64,000 bases of DNA from Rariglobus sp. (GCA_029266495.1 JAQSWS010000027.1:1-64000), one strand, 5' to 3'. Counted from the first letter of the stretch, positions 8,550-17,715 are shown. The notes: generated from the letters alone by a model not told the origin. Numbers and translations are program-made.

Positions 8550-9410
8550 ATGGCGACTCTTTCCGCCCCATCAAATTCCCGCCCCGACCCAATCATTCAC
8601 TGGTCCGGGATGACCCACATCGGACGCGTGCGCACCAATAACGAGGACTCGTTTCTCGGCGTGACCGTAAACGGCCATGAGGTGCGCTATCTCGGTAAAA
8701 TCGGTGAATCCTCCATGGCCGCATCCGATTTCGTTTTCGCGGTGAGCGATGGCATGGGCGGCGCCAAATCGGGCGAGTTCGCAAGCCGCATTGCCCTCGA
8801 TAAGATCACCAAGCTCCTGCCCAAGGGCTTCCGCCTCTCCGCCCAAGGCATGGCCAGCGGCTTCTCCGATCTCCTTTCGGAACTCTTCGACTCCATTCAC
8901 AACGAATTATTGAAATTGGGCTACTCCTACGAGGAATGCGCCGGCATGGGGGCGACACTCAGCCTGTGCTGGTTCACCCCGGAATGGATGTATTTCGGCC
9001 ACATTGGGGACAGTCGCATTTATTATCTGCCCAAGGACGGCGGCATCTCCCAGATCACCCACGACCACAGCCATGTCGGCTTTCTTCGTCGTTCGGGACA
9101 GATCAACGAACGCGAGGCCCGCACCCACCCCCGCCGCAACGCCCTCAATCAAGCCCTCGGCGCGGGACACCAATTTGTCGATCCGCATCTCGGCGCCGTC
9201 GGCTACCGCCCCGGCGACCGTTTCGTCATCTGCTCCGATGGCTTGATCGATGGACTTTGGGATCGTCACATCGAGGAACTCATTCGCATCCCGGACGCCG
9301 CTTCCGCCAGTCAGGATGATGCGCGCCGCCTGGTCGAAAGAGCCGTCGAAAACTCCGGGCGCGACAACGCCACCGCCGTCGTGATCGATATCCGCGGACC
9401 CACCCTCTGA
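8550..9410 (+). CDS. PP2C-family protein serine/threonine phosphatase
   Basis: 286 residues. The metal-binding motifs of PP2C phosphatases appear in order: RTNNEDSFL, VSDGMGGAKSGEFAS, AGMGATL, GHIGDSRIYYL, FVICSDGLIDGLWD and GRDNATAVVIDI. It should remove phosphate from Ser/Thr in an Mn/Mg-dependent way in the cytoplasm; no membrane segment is present. The start is placed at ATG 8550; the upstream TTG at 8502 is less likely. It follows the small kinase-fold gene by about 150 bp and precedes the GGCT-like gene by 30 bp. Confidence 0.9.
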   Translation: MATLSAPSNSRPDPIIHWSGMTHIGRVRTNNEDSFLGVTVNGHEVRYLGKIGESSMAASDFVFAVSDGMGGAKSGEFASRIALDKITKLLPKGFRLSAQGMASGFSDLLSELFDSIHNELLKLGYSYEECAGMGATLSLCWFTPEWMYFGHIGDSRIYYLPKDGGISQITHDHSHVGFLRRSGQINEREARTHPRRNALNQALGAGHQFVDPHLGAVGYRPGDRFVICSDGLIDGLWDRHIEELIRIPDAASASQDDARRLVERAVENSGRDNATAVVIDIRGPTL

Positions 9411-9440
9411 CCGGGCACCCGTCACTTCATCCCGTCGCCG

Positions 9441-9803
9441 ATGCCCCTCATCTTCGTTTACGGCACGCTTAAACGCGGGTGCAAAAACCACCGTCACCTT
9501 GCCGGTCAGCATTACCTCGGCGAGGCTCGCACCGTCCCCGGCTTTCGCCTCTATCATCTGGGCTCCTATCCGGGCATGGTGGCCGATGTCAGCGACACGG
9601 AAGGCGTGACCGGTGAACTCTGGTCCGTGGACGCCGACGCCCTCGCCCGTCTCGATGCGTTCGAAGGCATCGACGAAGGCCTTTACCGCCGCGCGTTCGT
9701 TTCGTTGCTCGCGCCGTATGAAAACGAAAGCGTCAACACCTACCTCTACGCCCGCGACCTCGCCGGACACCGCGCGCTCGGTCCGACCTGGACCGAAAGG
9801 TAG
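9441..9803 (+). CDS. Gamma-glutamylcyclotransferase-family protein (AIG2/GGACT-like)
   Basis: 120 residues with the family N-terminus MPLIFVYGTLKRG, where YGTL binds substrate, then GFRLYHLGSYPGMV and VTGELWSVDADALARLDAFEG, where the acidic residue of the E/D-x-F-E segment fits the catalytic Glu. Family members cleave gamma-glutamyl amides to 5-oxoproline, but many bacterial members are uncharacterised. It is transcribed with the phosphatase gene and ends at a REP-like palindrome facing the end of dnaX. Confidence 0.8.
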   Translation: MPLIFVYGTLKRGCKNHRHLAGQHYLGEARTVPGFRLYHLGSYPGMVADVSDTEGVTGELWSVDADALARLDAFEGIDEGLYRRAFVSLLAPYENESVNTYLYARDLAGHRALGPTWTER

Positions 9804-9825
9804 GGCGGGGACTCCGCTCCCCGCC
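9804..9825. repeat. GC-rich palindrome after GGCT-like gene
   Basis: An 8-bp perfect inverted repeat, GGCGGGGA and TCCCCGCC, with a 6-nt loop. It sits directly after the stop codon in a convergent gap and has no T-run, so it resembles a REP-like element more than a terminator. Confidence 0.6.
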
Positions 9826-9865
9826 GGCCCGGATTCGCATGACGTGCGCCGTCGAAGGCCCCAAC

Positions 9866-11505
9866 CTACCCCTTCAGCACCTTCTTCGGCACCCGGGTGA
9901 CCTTCACAAACTTCACGCGAAACAAATCCTCCAACGTATCGCGCACGTCGGCAGGGATCCGCTCAACAAGTTCGTCGAGCGACGGAAGGTTTTTCTTTTC
10001 CGCTGCAGCCTCCGCCGCCGCGTCCGCCGCTTCGCGGGCCGCGCGTGAGGACAATGTCTCTCCACGTTCGGCCACCTCGGCGCGCATGCCCGACTCCTGC
10101 GCTTCGTCCGGCCACACAGGGCCATCATCGTCGAAAGCCGATCCGCCCCCGCCCGCCCCCATTGCATTGCCTGGGCCCGCAGCCGCCTCGACACCGGGGA
10201 TGCCAACTTGCACGACCACTCCCGCCTCTTCGTCGGGAGCATCAGGGTCGTCGCCCCTGTCTCCGCCTGCTCCGGCAAGCACCGGCTGCGCCGACTTCGC
10301 CACCTCAATGGCCAGCACCAGGCGCGACTCCAATCGATCAATCAGTCCTTTTTTTTTTCGCCGCCGGCCTCCGGGGCCTCCGTCACCGGAGCTTCTTCCG
10401 CCAGCGCGGCGAGTTCCTTGATGAGTGAATCGATCGCCCGCGCACGGCTCGCCTCGACCGCCTTGAGCAGCGTCACTTCAAAATTGATTTTTTCCGCGAG
10501 ACCCAGCTTCACGCCCCCCTCGCCTTCACGCAGGCCATCGAGCAAACGCGTAAGCTGCTCCGTCGTCATCGATACGCCGCCGAGCTTGTCGCTGCGGCCA
10601 CCCTTGGCGATGGCGTCGAGAAGCGCCTGGCGCACCAGCGCCTGCAGGTCGGTGAGCAACCGCACGAGGTCGCGGCCGCCTTCGTCACACTCGTCCACGA
10701 TGGCGATGATCTTCTGATGATCTCCCGCCGCGACCGCACCGGCGAGCGCGGTTATTTTTTCACCGGATACGAGGCCGTATACATCCAGCACGTCGGGCTC
10801 GGAAATCTCCGTGCCGCAGAACGAAATCATCTGGTCAAAAATCGACTGCGCGTCGCGCATGCCGCCATCGGCCATGCGGGCGATGCAAGCCAGCGCCCCG
10901 GGCGTGACCTTGATTTTTTCCTCGTCGGCGATGGTTTGCAGGCGCCCCACGATCAGTTCGGCGGGGATCGGCTTCAGATCAAAACGCTGGCAACGCGACA
11001 GGATCGTCGGAAGCACCTTCTGCACATCGGTCGTCGCGAAGACAAATTTCACGTGCTCGGGCGGTTCCTCGAGGGTCTTCAGCAAGGCGTTGAACGCCTG
11101 GTTGGAGAGCATGTGCACCTCGTCGATGATGTAGATCTTGTATTTGCCCTGTGTCGGCGCGTAACGCACGTCATCGCGCAGGTCGCGAATCTGGTCCACC
11201 GAGTTATTGGAGGCACCGTCGATCTCGATCACGTCCATCGACGTGCCTTCGGTGATCGACTGCACCGCGGGATCCTTCGGATCGAAGTCGGCCTTCGGGC
11301 CGTCGGTGCAATTGAGCGCCTTGGCAAAAATGCGGGCGGTCGACGTTTTGCCCGTGCCACGCGGCCCTACAAACAAGTAGGCGTGCGCGATGCGGTTGCG
11401 GGCGATGGCGTTTTTGAGCGTCCGCACCACATGATCCTGCCCGACGACGTCGTTGAACGTCTGGGGGCGCCACTTGCGAGCGATGACTTGGTAGGACGAA
11501 GACAC
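9866..11505 (-). CDS. dnaX: DNA polymerase III tau/gamma subunit, with frameshift to long form
   Basis: The clamp-loader ATPase. The zero frame (11505 to 10342) encodes 387 residues with Walker [10 protein letters not shown] (about 47-55), the Walker B segment IIDEVHML, and the SRC sensor segment (LSRCQRF), ending EKKKD. A -1 shift on the A10 run at 10349-10358 extends it by about 160 residues to 9866, giving about 546. That tail is natural: an acidic and Ala-rich linker, then a conserved-looking end ([20 protein letters not shown]). The short form would be gamma-like, the long form tau-like. The zinc-binding Cys cluster after ALNC, present in E. coli, is missing. A missing base in the A-run could instead make this one plain reading frame. 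Confidence 0.88.
10349..10372 (-). promoter_or_regulatory. Candidate programmed frameshift signal of dnaX
   Basis: On the minus strand a run of ten A (10349-10358) lies 9 nt downstream of GGAGG (10368-10372); a second GGAGG is at 10377-10381. In E. coli dnaX a Shine-Dalgarno-like sequence about 10 nt upstream of A AAA AAG stimulates -1 frameshifting. A -1 shift here enters the long tail frame. The zero-frame TGA follows three nucleotides after the AAG codon. Confidence 0.6.
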
Positions 11506-11666
11506 TGCGCGTTAGTGCATGATCGTTGGCCGTCGGTGCAACTGAAAACTCACCTTACCGAACGGGAGGATTGACCGCAAAAACCCCGTCGCCCCGGCAA
11601 AAATCCATTACACTGCGTCACGTTTGACTCCGCCGCGTGTCCGCGCTTCCTTCCCCTTCTTCCTTG

Positions 11667-13016
11667 ATGGCCGACTTCCTCGACAATACTCCGAAAAAAG
11701 ACTCGAAACGCGTTGAACGCGCCTACCTCGTGGGCGTGCAGACTTCCCAGATGCCGCCGGGCGATGCCGAGGAGTTGCTCAACGAACTTCAAGAGCTCGT
11801 CGAAAATCTTCAGATCACCGTCGTCGGGCGCAACTTGGTCAACCTCCGCGCCCCCACCCCCGCCACCCTCATCGGCAGCGGCAAAACCGAGGAGATCATC
11901 GCCGCCGCCAAGGAGCTGGATTGTGATGTGATCGTCTTCGACGAAACCCTTTCCCCCGCCCAGCAGCGCAACTGGGAAAAGCTCGCCGGGATCGCGGTCA
12001 TCGACCGGCAGGAAGTCATCCTCGATGTCTTCGCCGATCGCGCCCAGACCCGCGAAGCCGTCATTCAAGTCGCGCTGGCCCGCATGGAGTATTCCCTCCC
12101 CCGGCTGACCCGCGCCTGGACCCACCTCTCCCGCCAGGGCGGCAAGGGCGGCATGGGCGGCGAAGGCGAAACCCAGCTCGAACAGGACCGCCGTCTCGTC
12201 AACGACCGCATCACGCGCCTCAAGCGCGAGCTCGAGGCCGTGCGCAAGCAACGCGGCGTGCAACGGCACAAACGCCAGCGCGTCCCCGTGCCCACCGCCG
12301 CGATCGTCGGCTATACCAACGCCGGCAAGTCCTCCCTCCTCAACACCCTGACCGGCGCGCACGTGCTCGCCGAGGACAAGCTCTTCGCGACCCTCGATCC
12401 CACCACCCGCCAGCTCATCCTGCGCGGCAACCAGAAGCTCCTCGTCACCGACACGGTCGGTTTCATCCGCCGCCTGCCTCACGGCCTCGTCGAGGCGTTC
12501 AAGGCCACGCTTGAGGAGGCGCTTGTCGCCGATTTTCTGATACACGTCCTCGACGTCACCGCGCCCAACCTCGCCGCCCACCATGAGACCACCATGTCGG
12601 TGCTCAAGGAGCTGGGCGCCGCCGACGACAAGCGCATCCTCACCGTCTTCAACAAAGTCGACGCCGCCACCGAGGCGCAGCTCAACACCGCGCACCTGCT
12701 GGACCCGGACGGTATTTTCCTGAGCGCGCGAACCGGCAGGGGCATCGAAGGCCTTGTCGACCAATGCCTCGAACTCATCGCCGATGCGTTCGGATCACTG
12801 GAATTGCTCATCCCGCACAGCCGTTACGACCTCATCGCCCGCCTGCACGCGATCGGCCATGTGCAAAGCGAAGAACAGGAAGACGACGGTGTGCGCATTC
12901 ATACGCGGATCCCGCCTTCGCAACTCGCTCCCTTCGTCGAGTTCATCGATCCGCCGGTGGCCGCGACAACGAGTGCCGCCCGGCCGTCGAAGGCCGCCAA
13001 AGCCGCGCAGTTATAA
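11667..13016 (+). CDS. hflX: GTPase HflX
   Basis: 449 residues. HflX is a ribosome-associated GTPase that splits stalled or heat-damaged 70S ribosomes. The N-terminal HflX domain ends in the glycine-rich RQGGKGGMGGEGETQLEQD, diagnostic for the family, followed by a coiled-coil and the G domain: G1 GYTNAGKSS (about 215-223), G3 DTVGF, and G4 NKVD. A C-terminal domain follows, with an Ala/Lys-rich end. ATG 11667 is chosen over GTG 11637. The gene is divergent from dnaX and convergent with a transglutaminase gene. Confidence 0.92.
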   Translation: MADFLDNTPKKDSKRVERAYLVGVQTSQMPPGDAEELLNELQELVENLQITVVGRNLVNLRAPTPATLIGSGKTEEIIAAAKELDCDVIVFDETLSPAQQRNWEKLAGIAVIDRQEVILDVFADRAQTREAVIQVALARMEYSLPRLTRAWTHLSRQGGKGGMGGEGETQLEQDRRLVNDRITRLKRELEAVRKQRGVQRHKRQRVPVPTAAIVGYTNAGKSSLLNTLTGAHVLAEDKLFATLDPTTRQLILRGNQKLLVTDTVGFIRRLPHGLVEAFKATLEEALVADFLIHVLDVTAPNLAAHHETTMSVLKELGAADDKRILTVFNKVDAATEAQLNTAHLLDPDGIFLSARTGRGIEGLVDQCLELIADAFGSLELLIPHSRYDLIARLHAIGHVQSEEQEDDGVRIHTRIPPSQLAPFVEFIDPPVAATTSAARPSKAAKAAQL

Positions 13017-13059
13017 AAGCAGACGCGGCCAAAACGCCGCGGCCACGTTTGACCCGCCC

Positions 13060-13989
13060 TCACACTTCCAGCCCGGTCCGGATCTCTTCCGTGCCGTCGA
13101 GGCGCAGCGACAAATCGATCGGCGAACCCACCGATACCAGGCCCGGCGGCACCTGATAGGCCCACACCTCGAAATGGGTGAGTTTCGCCGCTCCGTAGAT
13201 CGTCGAAAAGGCCCCGTCGACCGCATCAAGTCCGCAGGACACCTTCACCCGGCCGATGCGCGGCACGTTGTAACGTGCATCATAGGTAAACCAGCGTCCG
13301 CCGACATAGACCTCGCAATACGCGTGAAAATCCATCGGCGAACCCGGATCGATATACCCGATGTCCGGCAGATGTCCGGTCACATAGCGCGCAGGCAGGT
13401 TGAGCGCGCGACAGAGTGCGATCGTCGTGTGGGCGAAATCGCGGCACACGCCGTAGCCGCATTGAATGACCTCGTAGGCCGAGATATCCGGACGACCGGA
13501 GCCAAAGCGATACTCGATGTTTTCATGGATCCAGTTGCTGATCGCATCGACCTGCGGCAGCCCCGGTTCGAGCGAACCGAATTTTTCCCACGCGAACTGC
13601 AGCAACTTGTCCGAGTCGCAATACCGGCTCGGCAGCGTATAACGAAGCAACGACGGCGGCAGCTCAACCAACGACACGGGCGCGTGTGGCGACAGATCGA
13701 CGAACTCCTGGTTGTCCGGCACGGAAGGCACGCACACCAGCGCGTCATGGCGAATCTCGTTAAGGCCCGGCTGCAACATGAACCGATAGACAATGTTGCC
13801 ATGCGAATCCTCGAACTCCTCGGCCGGAAGGTTGTGGCCGAGCACCAGTTGTTCCTCCTGCAAGGACTGGCGGGGATCGCGGCGGGGTTTCAGGTTGAGC
13901 AGCAACGGCACCTGAACGGCGGTTTCATAGACCAGATTGCAACCGACCCGGACGGTAAGATCATGCGGAACCAAGGTTTGTGGGTTCAT
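13060..13989 (-). CDS. Transglutaminase-like cysteine protease-fold protein
   Basis: 309 residues, no signal peptide. The N-terminal half is the beta-rich region usual for bacterial transglutaminase-like proteins (VRVGCNLVYETAVQVPLLLNL). The catalytic segment CGYGVCRDFAHTTIALCRAL carries Cys182, followed by MDFHAY (His221) and WFTYDARYN (Asp236), a complete Cys-His-Asp triad. Such proteins are thought to act as peptidases or amidases; substrates are unknown. It faces a second transglutaminase gene across a 215-bp divergent gap with no other gene. Confidence 0.88.
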   Translation of the reverse strand: MNPQTLVPHDLTVRVGCNLVYETAVQVPLLLNLKPRRDPRQSLQEEQLVLGHNLPAEEFEDSHGNIVYRFMLQPGLNEIRHDALVCVPSVPDNQEFVDLSPHAPVSLVELPPSLLRYTLPSRYCDSDKLLQFAWEKFGSLEPGLPQVDAISNWIHENIEYRFGSGRPDISAYEVIQCGYGVCRDFAHTTIALCRALNLPARYVTGHLPDIGYIDPGSPMDFHAYCEVYVGGRWFTYDARYNVPRIGRVKVSCGLDAVDGAFSTIYGAAKLTHFEVWAYQVPPGLVSVGSPIDLSLRLDGTEEIRTGLEV

Positions 13990-14204
13990 AAACGAAAGAC
14001 TGGATTGCGCGGAAACGTCCCGCGTCGGGTCATGGAGAGGATTTGGACCGGAATAGTTCCATAAGATGCGTTCAGGTCACGGAACCCCCGGAGCTAACGT
14101 GCGACTATTTGGAATCTTAGCACCTTGCCGCAGCTTCCGGTATCCGGCGGCCGCCCGAGGTCCAGTGTCCCTTTTTCCAAAAAGCCCGCTTACCCGCATG
14201 TGGC

Positions 14205-15059
14205 ATGAGACTCCGCATTATTCACCAGACCCGCTATACTTATAAAAAAGAAGTGGAGTTCGGCGACCACCGGCTGGTGCTGCGTCCACGTGAAGGACAT
14301 GACGTGCGTGTCGAGGCGATGGATGTGAAAATCGAGCCGGCCGCCCAACTCACCTGGAGTCGTGACGTGTTCGGAAACTCCGTGGCCACGGTGGAGTTCG
14401 AGGAACCCGCCAAAGAACTTCTCATCGAAAGCAATGTGCTCATCGTTCGCATGGCTCCGGTTGCGAGGCGCAAGGCCCCCTTGACGAGCATCACGCCGTG
14501 GCCACCCGTCTATGATCCGAGGGAGCGGGTGTTCGTTCGCGCCTACCAAAAGCTCTCCTACCCCAAGGATGCCGCCGCAGTGAAAACCTGGCTGGAAAAT
14601 TTCCGGATCAAAAAACCCGACTACGCCGAGGATGTGGTGCGCAACCTCAACGAATATATTTACGACGAGTTGCGCTACATCCGCCGGGAGGAAAAAGGGG
14701 TGCTCACGCCCGCACAGACCCTGGAGCTCGGCGGCGGCTCCTGCCGGGATCTCGCCACGCTGTTGCTGGAGGCGGCCCGGGTGCTTGGCATCGCCGCACG
14801 CTTTGCAAGCGGCTACCTGGAATGCCAGGCCGCCGAAATGGGCGAGGCGTCCACTCACGCATGGGCCGAGATCTATCACCCGGGACGCGGCTGGGAAGGT
14901 TACGATCCCTCGATCGGCGAAGAGACCACCTCGCGGCATGTCGTCACCGGCGTGAGCAACCATCCGCGTGGAGTCATGCCGGTCTCGGGCAGCTTCTATG
15001 GCAAGGCGAGCGCATTCAAGAGCATGAGCATCGCCGTCACGGTGCGCCCGGAGGAATGA
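14205..15059 (+). CDS. Transglutaminase-like cysteine protease-fold protein, second copy
   Basis: 284 residues. It begins with the bacterial transglutaminase N-terminal region (MRLRIIHQTRYTYKKEVEFG, then HRLVLRPREGHDVRV). The core carries Cys180 (GGGSCRDLATLLLEAARVLG), His218 (STHAWAEIYHPGRGW) and Asp234 (GYDPSIGEE). Together with the divergent gene at 13060-13989 this makes a pair, probably sharing the 215-bp promoter region between them. It is distinct in sequence from its neighbour, so not a recent duplication. Confidence 0.88.
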   Translation: MRLRIIHQTRYTYKKEVEFGDHRLVLRPREGHDVRVEAMDVKIEPAAQLTWSRDVFGNSVATVEFEEPAKELLIESNVLIVRMAPVARRKAPLTSITPWPPVYDPRERVFVRAYQKLSYPKDAAAVKTWLENFRIKKPDYAEDVVRNLNEYIYDELRYIRREEKGVLTPAQTLELGGGSCRDLATLLLEAARVLGIAARFASGYLECQAAEMGEASTHAWAEIYHPGRGWEGYDPSIGEETTSRHVVTGVSNHPRGVMPVSGSFYGKASAFKSMSIAVTVRPEE

Positions 15060-15072
15060 TGATTGATAAGTG

Positions 15073-15094
15073 GCCCTGAGCGTGAGCTCAGGGC
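15073..15094. repeat. REP-like palindrome GCCCTGAGC/GCTCAGGGC
   Basis: A perfect 9-bp inverted repeat with loop GTGA in the convergent gap between the transglutaminase gene and proB. Nearly the same 22 nt recurs at 27612-27633, one mismatch at the end. Confidence 0.8.
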
Positions 15095-15107
15095 TACGTT
15101 GTGACCA

Positions 15108-16208
15108 TCAGAGCAGCACCAGATTGTCGCGATGGACAACTTCCAGTCGCTTGCGGCCGGGATAGAGCGGCTTCAGTTCCTCGCTGGTTTTGCCGGCGAT
15201 GGCCTTGACCTCGTGCGAATCAAAAGCAGTCACGCCGCGCGCCAGGATTTTGCCGCCGGCGTCCAGGATGTTGACGATTTCCCCCTCGGAAAAAGCGCCG
15301 CTGACACCGGTCACGCCGATCGCAAGCAGGCTCCTGCCCTCGTCACGCAGCACGGGAACGGCCCGGGCGTTGATTTGAATGCCACCGGTGGGCCTTTGGA
15401 AATAGGCGAGCCAGCGTTTCTTGGCATCGAGCGGAATGCCGCTGGGAACAAAGAAGGTTCCCGGCCCCGTGCCCCCCAAAAGGCGCGCAATGATGTCGGG
15501 CTCGGCGCCGCTCGCGATGAACACACCGCAACCGGCGCGCACCGCGAGTTTCGCGGCGGTGATCTTGGAAATCATCCCGCCGGTCGCGGTAATATCGGTC
15601 GTGCCGCCGGCCATCGCCTCGATCTCGGGGGTGATTTTCTCGACGACCGGCACGATCTCCCCGGTGCCCTTCATATCAATAAGACCAGGTGCGGTGGAAA
15701 GGATCAGGAGGTGCTGGGCACCGGTCAGGCTGGCCACCATGGCGGAGAGCGTGTCGTTGTCGCCGAACTTGATCTCGGCGGCGCTCACCGTGTCATTTTC
15801 GTTGATGACCGGAATCGTGCCGTAGGCGATGAGTTCCTCGAGGCAGGCCTTGACGCCGAGATGGCGGTCGCGGTTGCGCAGATCCTCGTGCGTGAGGAGC
15901 ACCTGGGCGGCGGCGAGACCGTGCGGATCGAAACCGTGCTGCCAGGTTTGCATCAGCAATGACTGGCCGACGGCGGCGCAGGCCTGCTTTTTGGAAACAT
16001 CGGCGGGCTTTTTCTTGAGGCCGAGGCGCCCCATCCCGAGGCCCACCGCTCCCGAGGACACGACAATGACCTCCGTGCCGGCTGCCCGCAGGCCGGCGAC
16101 CCCGGCCGCCAGCGCGGCGATGCGTTCGGTATTCAACTGACCGATACCGGACGTGAGCACGCCGGTGCCGAGCTTGATGACAACGCGACGGGGGGCGGTG
16201 GTTTTCAC
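15108..16208 (-). CDS. proB: Glutamate 5-kinase with PUA domain
   Basis: 366 residues. It phosphorylates glutamate with ATP, the first step of proline synthesis. The amino-acid kinase domain shows VVIKLGTGVLT, VSSGAVGLGMGRLG, INENDTVSAAEIKFGDND and GGTTDITATGGMISKI. The C-terminal PUA domain, about residues 275-366, contains GVTGVSGAFSEGEIVNI and GVTAFDSHEVKAI. It follows frr in the same direction, with a hexamer-repeat element in the gap; proA is not in the window. Confidence 0.93.
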   Translation of the reverse strand: MKTTAPRRVVIKLGTGVLTSGIGQLNTERIAALAAGVAGLRAAGTEVIVVSSGAVGLGMGRLGLKKKPADVSKKQACAAVGQSLLMQTWQHGFDPHGLAAAQVLLTHEDLRNRDRHLGVKACLEELIAYGTIPVINENDTVSAAEIKFGDNDTLSAMVASLTGAQHLLILSTAPGLIDMKGTGEIVPVVEKITPEIEAMAGGTTDITATGGMISKITAAKLAVRAGCGVFIASGAEPDIIARLLGGTGPGTFFVPSGIPLDAKKRWLAYFQRPTGGIQINARAVPVLRDEGRSLLAIGVTGVSGAFSEGEIVNILDAGGKILARGVTAFDSHEVKAIAGKTSEELKPLYPGRKRLEVVHRDNLVLL

Positions 16209-16230
16209 GGAGGCGCGAGCGAAAAAAACT

Positions 16231-16311
16231 TCGTTCTCATTCTCGTTCTTTTACTCGTCCTCTTGATTTCCCCGAAGGAGAACGAGAACGAGTAAGAGAA
16301 CGAGAACGATT
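16231..16311. repeat. Hexamer-based inverted repeat between frr and proB
   Basis: Arms at about 16231-16260 and 16278-16311 are each made of degenerate 6-bp tandem units (consensus AGAACG on one arm, CGTTCT on the other), giving an imperfect long hairpin. It fills the intercistronic gap. A relative of different sequence but the same design is at 43283-43366. Confidence 0.75.
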
Positions 16312-16316
16312 CGAAC

Positions 16317-16862
16317 TCAGACCGTGAGCAGGTCCTTTTCCTTTGCGGCGAGGTGCTTGTTGATTTCCTCGATGGATTTGTCGGTCAGCGTCTGGATGTC
16401 CTTTTCCGTGCGCTTGGCGTCGTCTTCGGGGAGCTTGGCTTTTTTGACGGCCTCAAGGCCGTCGCGGCGGACATTGCGCACCTGGACGCGACCCTCTTCG
16501 GCGAGGCGGTTGGCGACTTTCACGAACTCCTGGCGGCGCTCGCGGCTCATGTCGGCGAGGGGGATGCGCACCAGCTGGCCGTCCACCGCGGGATTAAAGC
16601 CGAGGTTTGCGATCTGAATGGCTTTGGAGATGGCCTGTGTGAGGCCCTTATCCCAAGGCTGGATGACAATCTGGCGGGCATCGGGGGTCGAAATGGCGGC
16701 GCAATCCTTGATGCGCATCATCGAGCCGTAAGCTTCCACCATGATGCCTTCGACCATGGAGGGGGTGGCCTTGCCGGTGTGAATATTGGCGAATTCGTGG
16801 AGCGTGTGGTCCACGGTTTTCTTCATCTTGGCCTGGGTATCGGTGAGAATGGGATGGGACAT
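16317..16862 (-). CDS. frr: Ribosome recycling factor
   Basis: 181 residues from MSHPILTDTQ, the usual size. Together with EF-G it splits the post-termination ribosome. Conserved stretches are the N-terminal helix (KMKKTVDHTLHEFANI), the hinge region GSMMRIKDCAAISTPDAR, PWDKGLTQAISKAI, and IPLADMSRERRQEFVK. An upstream in-frame extension to 16949 is encoded by repeat DNA and is not credible. It lies downstream of pyrH, the common bacterial order. Confidence 0.95.
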   Translation of the reverse strand: MSHPILTDTQAKMKKTVDHTLHEFANIHTGKATPSMVEGIMVEAYGSMMRIKDCAAISTPDARQIVIQPWDKGLTQAISKAIQIANLGFNPAVDGQLVRIPLADMSRERRQEFVKVANRLAEEGRVQVRNVRRDGLEAVKKAKLPEDDAKRTEKDIQTLTDKSIEEINKHLAAKEKDLLTV

Positions 16863-16874
16863 GGGGAGAAAAAA

Positions 16875-16967
16875 TGGCGAGTAGTGAGTGGCGAGTAGGA
16901 CAGACTTTGGATCGGGGTGGCGGTTGCTTGCAGAATGCTCGCTACTCACTACCCGCTACTCGCTACT
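16875..16967. repeat. Heptamer-based inverted repeat between pyrH and frr
   Basis: Left arm at about 16875-16899 and right arm at 16937-16967 consist of degenerate 7-bp units (RGTAGYG and its complement CRCTACY). Copies of the same element lie before tpiA and pgk. The left arm is immediately upstream of the frr start. Confidence 0.85.
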
Positions 16968-16977
16968 TTTAAACAGA

Positions 16978-17715
16978 TCAACCGTGGACAAGGGTGCCCA
17001 CTTTCTGGCCGGTCACCGCCTTCTCAATCGCGTGAGGATCATTCAGATCGAAAACGAGAATCGGCACATTATTGTCCAGGCAGAGGGAAAACGCAGTCGA
17101 ATCCATGACGTTGAGGCGCTGGCGGAGGGCGTCGATGAACGTGATGGTCTCATACCGGACGGCATCGGGATGTTTTTTCGGATCCTTGTCGTAGATTCCG
17201 TCCACCTTGGTCGCCTTCATGATGATGTCGGCATGCATCTCGGAGGCGCGAAGGGCCGCGGTGGTGTCCGTGGAGAAATACGGGTTGCCGGTGCCGGCGG
17301 CGAAAATCACGACGCGTTTCTTTTCGAGGTGCCGCATCGCACGGCGGAGGATGAACGGCTCGGCGACCTGGTTCATCGGGATGGCGCTCTGCACGCGGGT
17401 GGACACGCCCATTTTTTCCAGGCAATCCATGAGCGCGAGCGAGTTGATGACCGTCGCAAGCATGCCCATGTAATCACCGGTGGTGCGATCAACGCCGCGT
17501 TTCTCGCCCTGCAGGCCGCGGAAAATATTGCCGCCGCCAATGACGACGCACACTTGCACGCCCATGTCATGGATTTCCTTCACTTGCGCGCAAATGCGCT
17601 CAAGCACGCCGGCGTCGATGGGATTGTTGGATTTCCCGCTCAGGACTTCGCCGCTCAATTTGAGCACGATGCGTTTGTATTTGGTCGTCGCGTTGGTCGC
17701 CAAGGTGTCACTCAT
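16978..17715 (-). CDS. pyrH: UMP kinase
   Basis: 245 residues from [10 protein letters not shown]. It phosphorylates UMP to UDP in pyrimidine synthesis and forms a hexamer. Motifs are [41 protein letters not shown] and the nucleotide-binding [18 protein letters not shown]. The upstream extension to 17751 is rejected because family alignment begins near [10 protein letters not shown]. First gene of an apparent pyrH-frr-proB transcript; the next gene upstream is divergent. Confidence 0.95.
   Translation of the reverse strand: MSDTLATNATTKYKRIVLKLSGEVLSGKSNNPIDAGVLERICAQVKEIHDMGVQVCVVIGGGNIFRGLQGEKRGVDRTTGDYMGMLATVINSLALMDCLEKMGVSTRVQSAIPMNQVAEPFILRRAMRHLEKKRVVIFAAGTGNPYFSTDTTAALRASEMHADIIMKATKVDGIYDKDPKKHPDAVRYETITFIDALRQRLNVMDSTAFSLCLDNNVPILVFDLNDPHAIEKAVTGQKVGTLVHG

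Noticed and set aside
13019-13052. GC-rich inverted segment between hflX and the transglutaminase gene
   Set aside because: The arms (CGCGGCC and GGCCACG) are short and imperfect, so it was not listed among the REP-like repeats.
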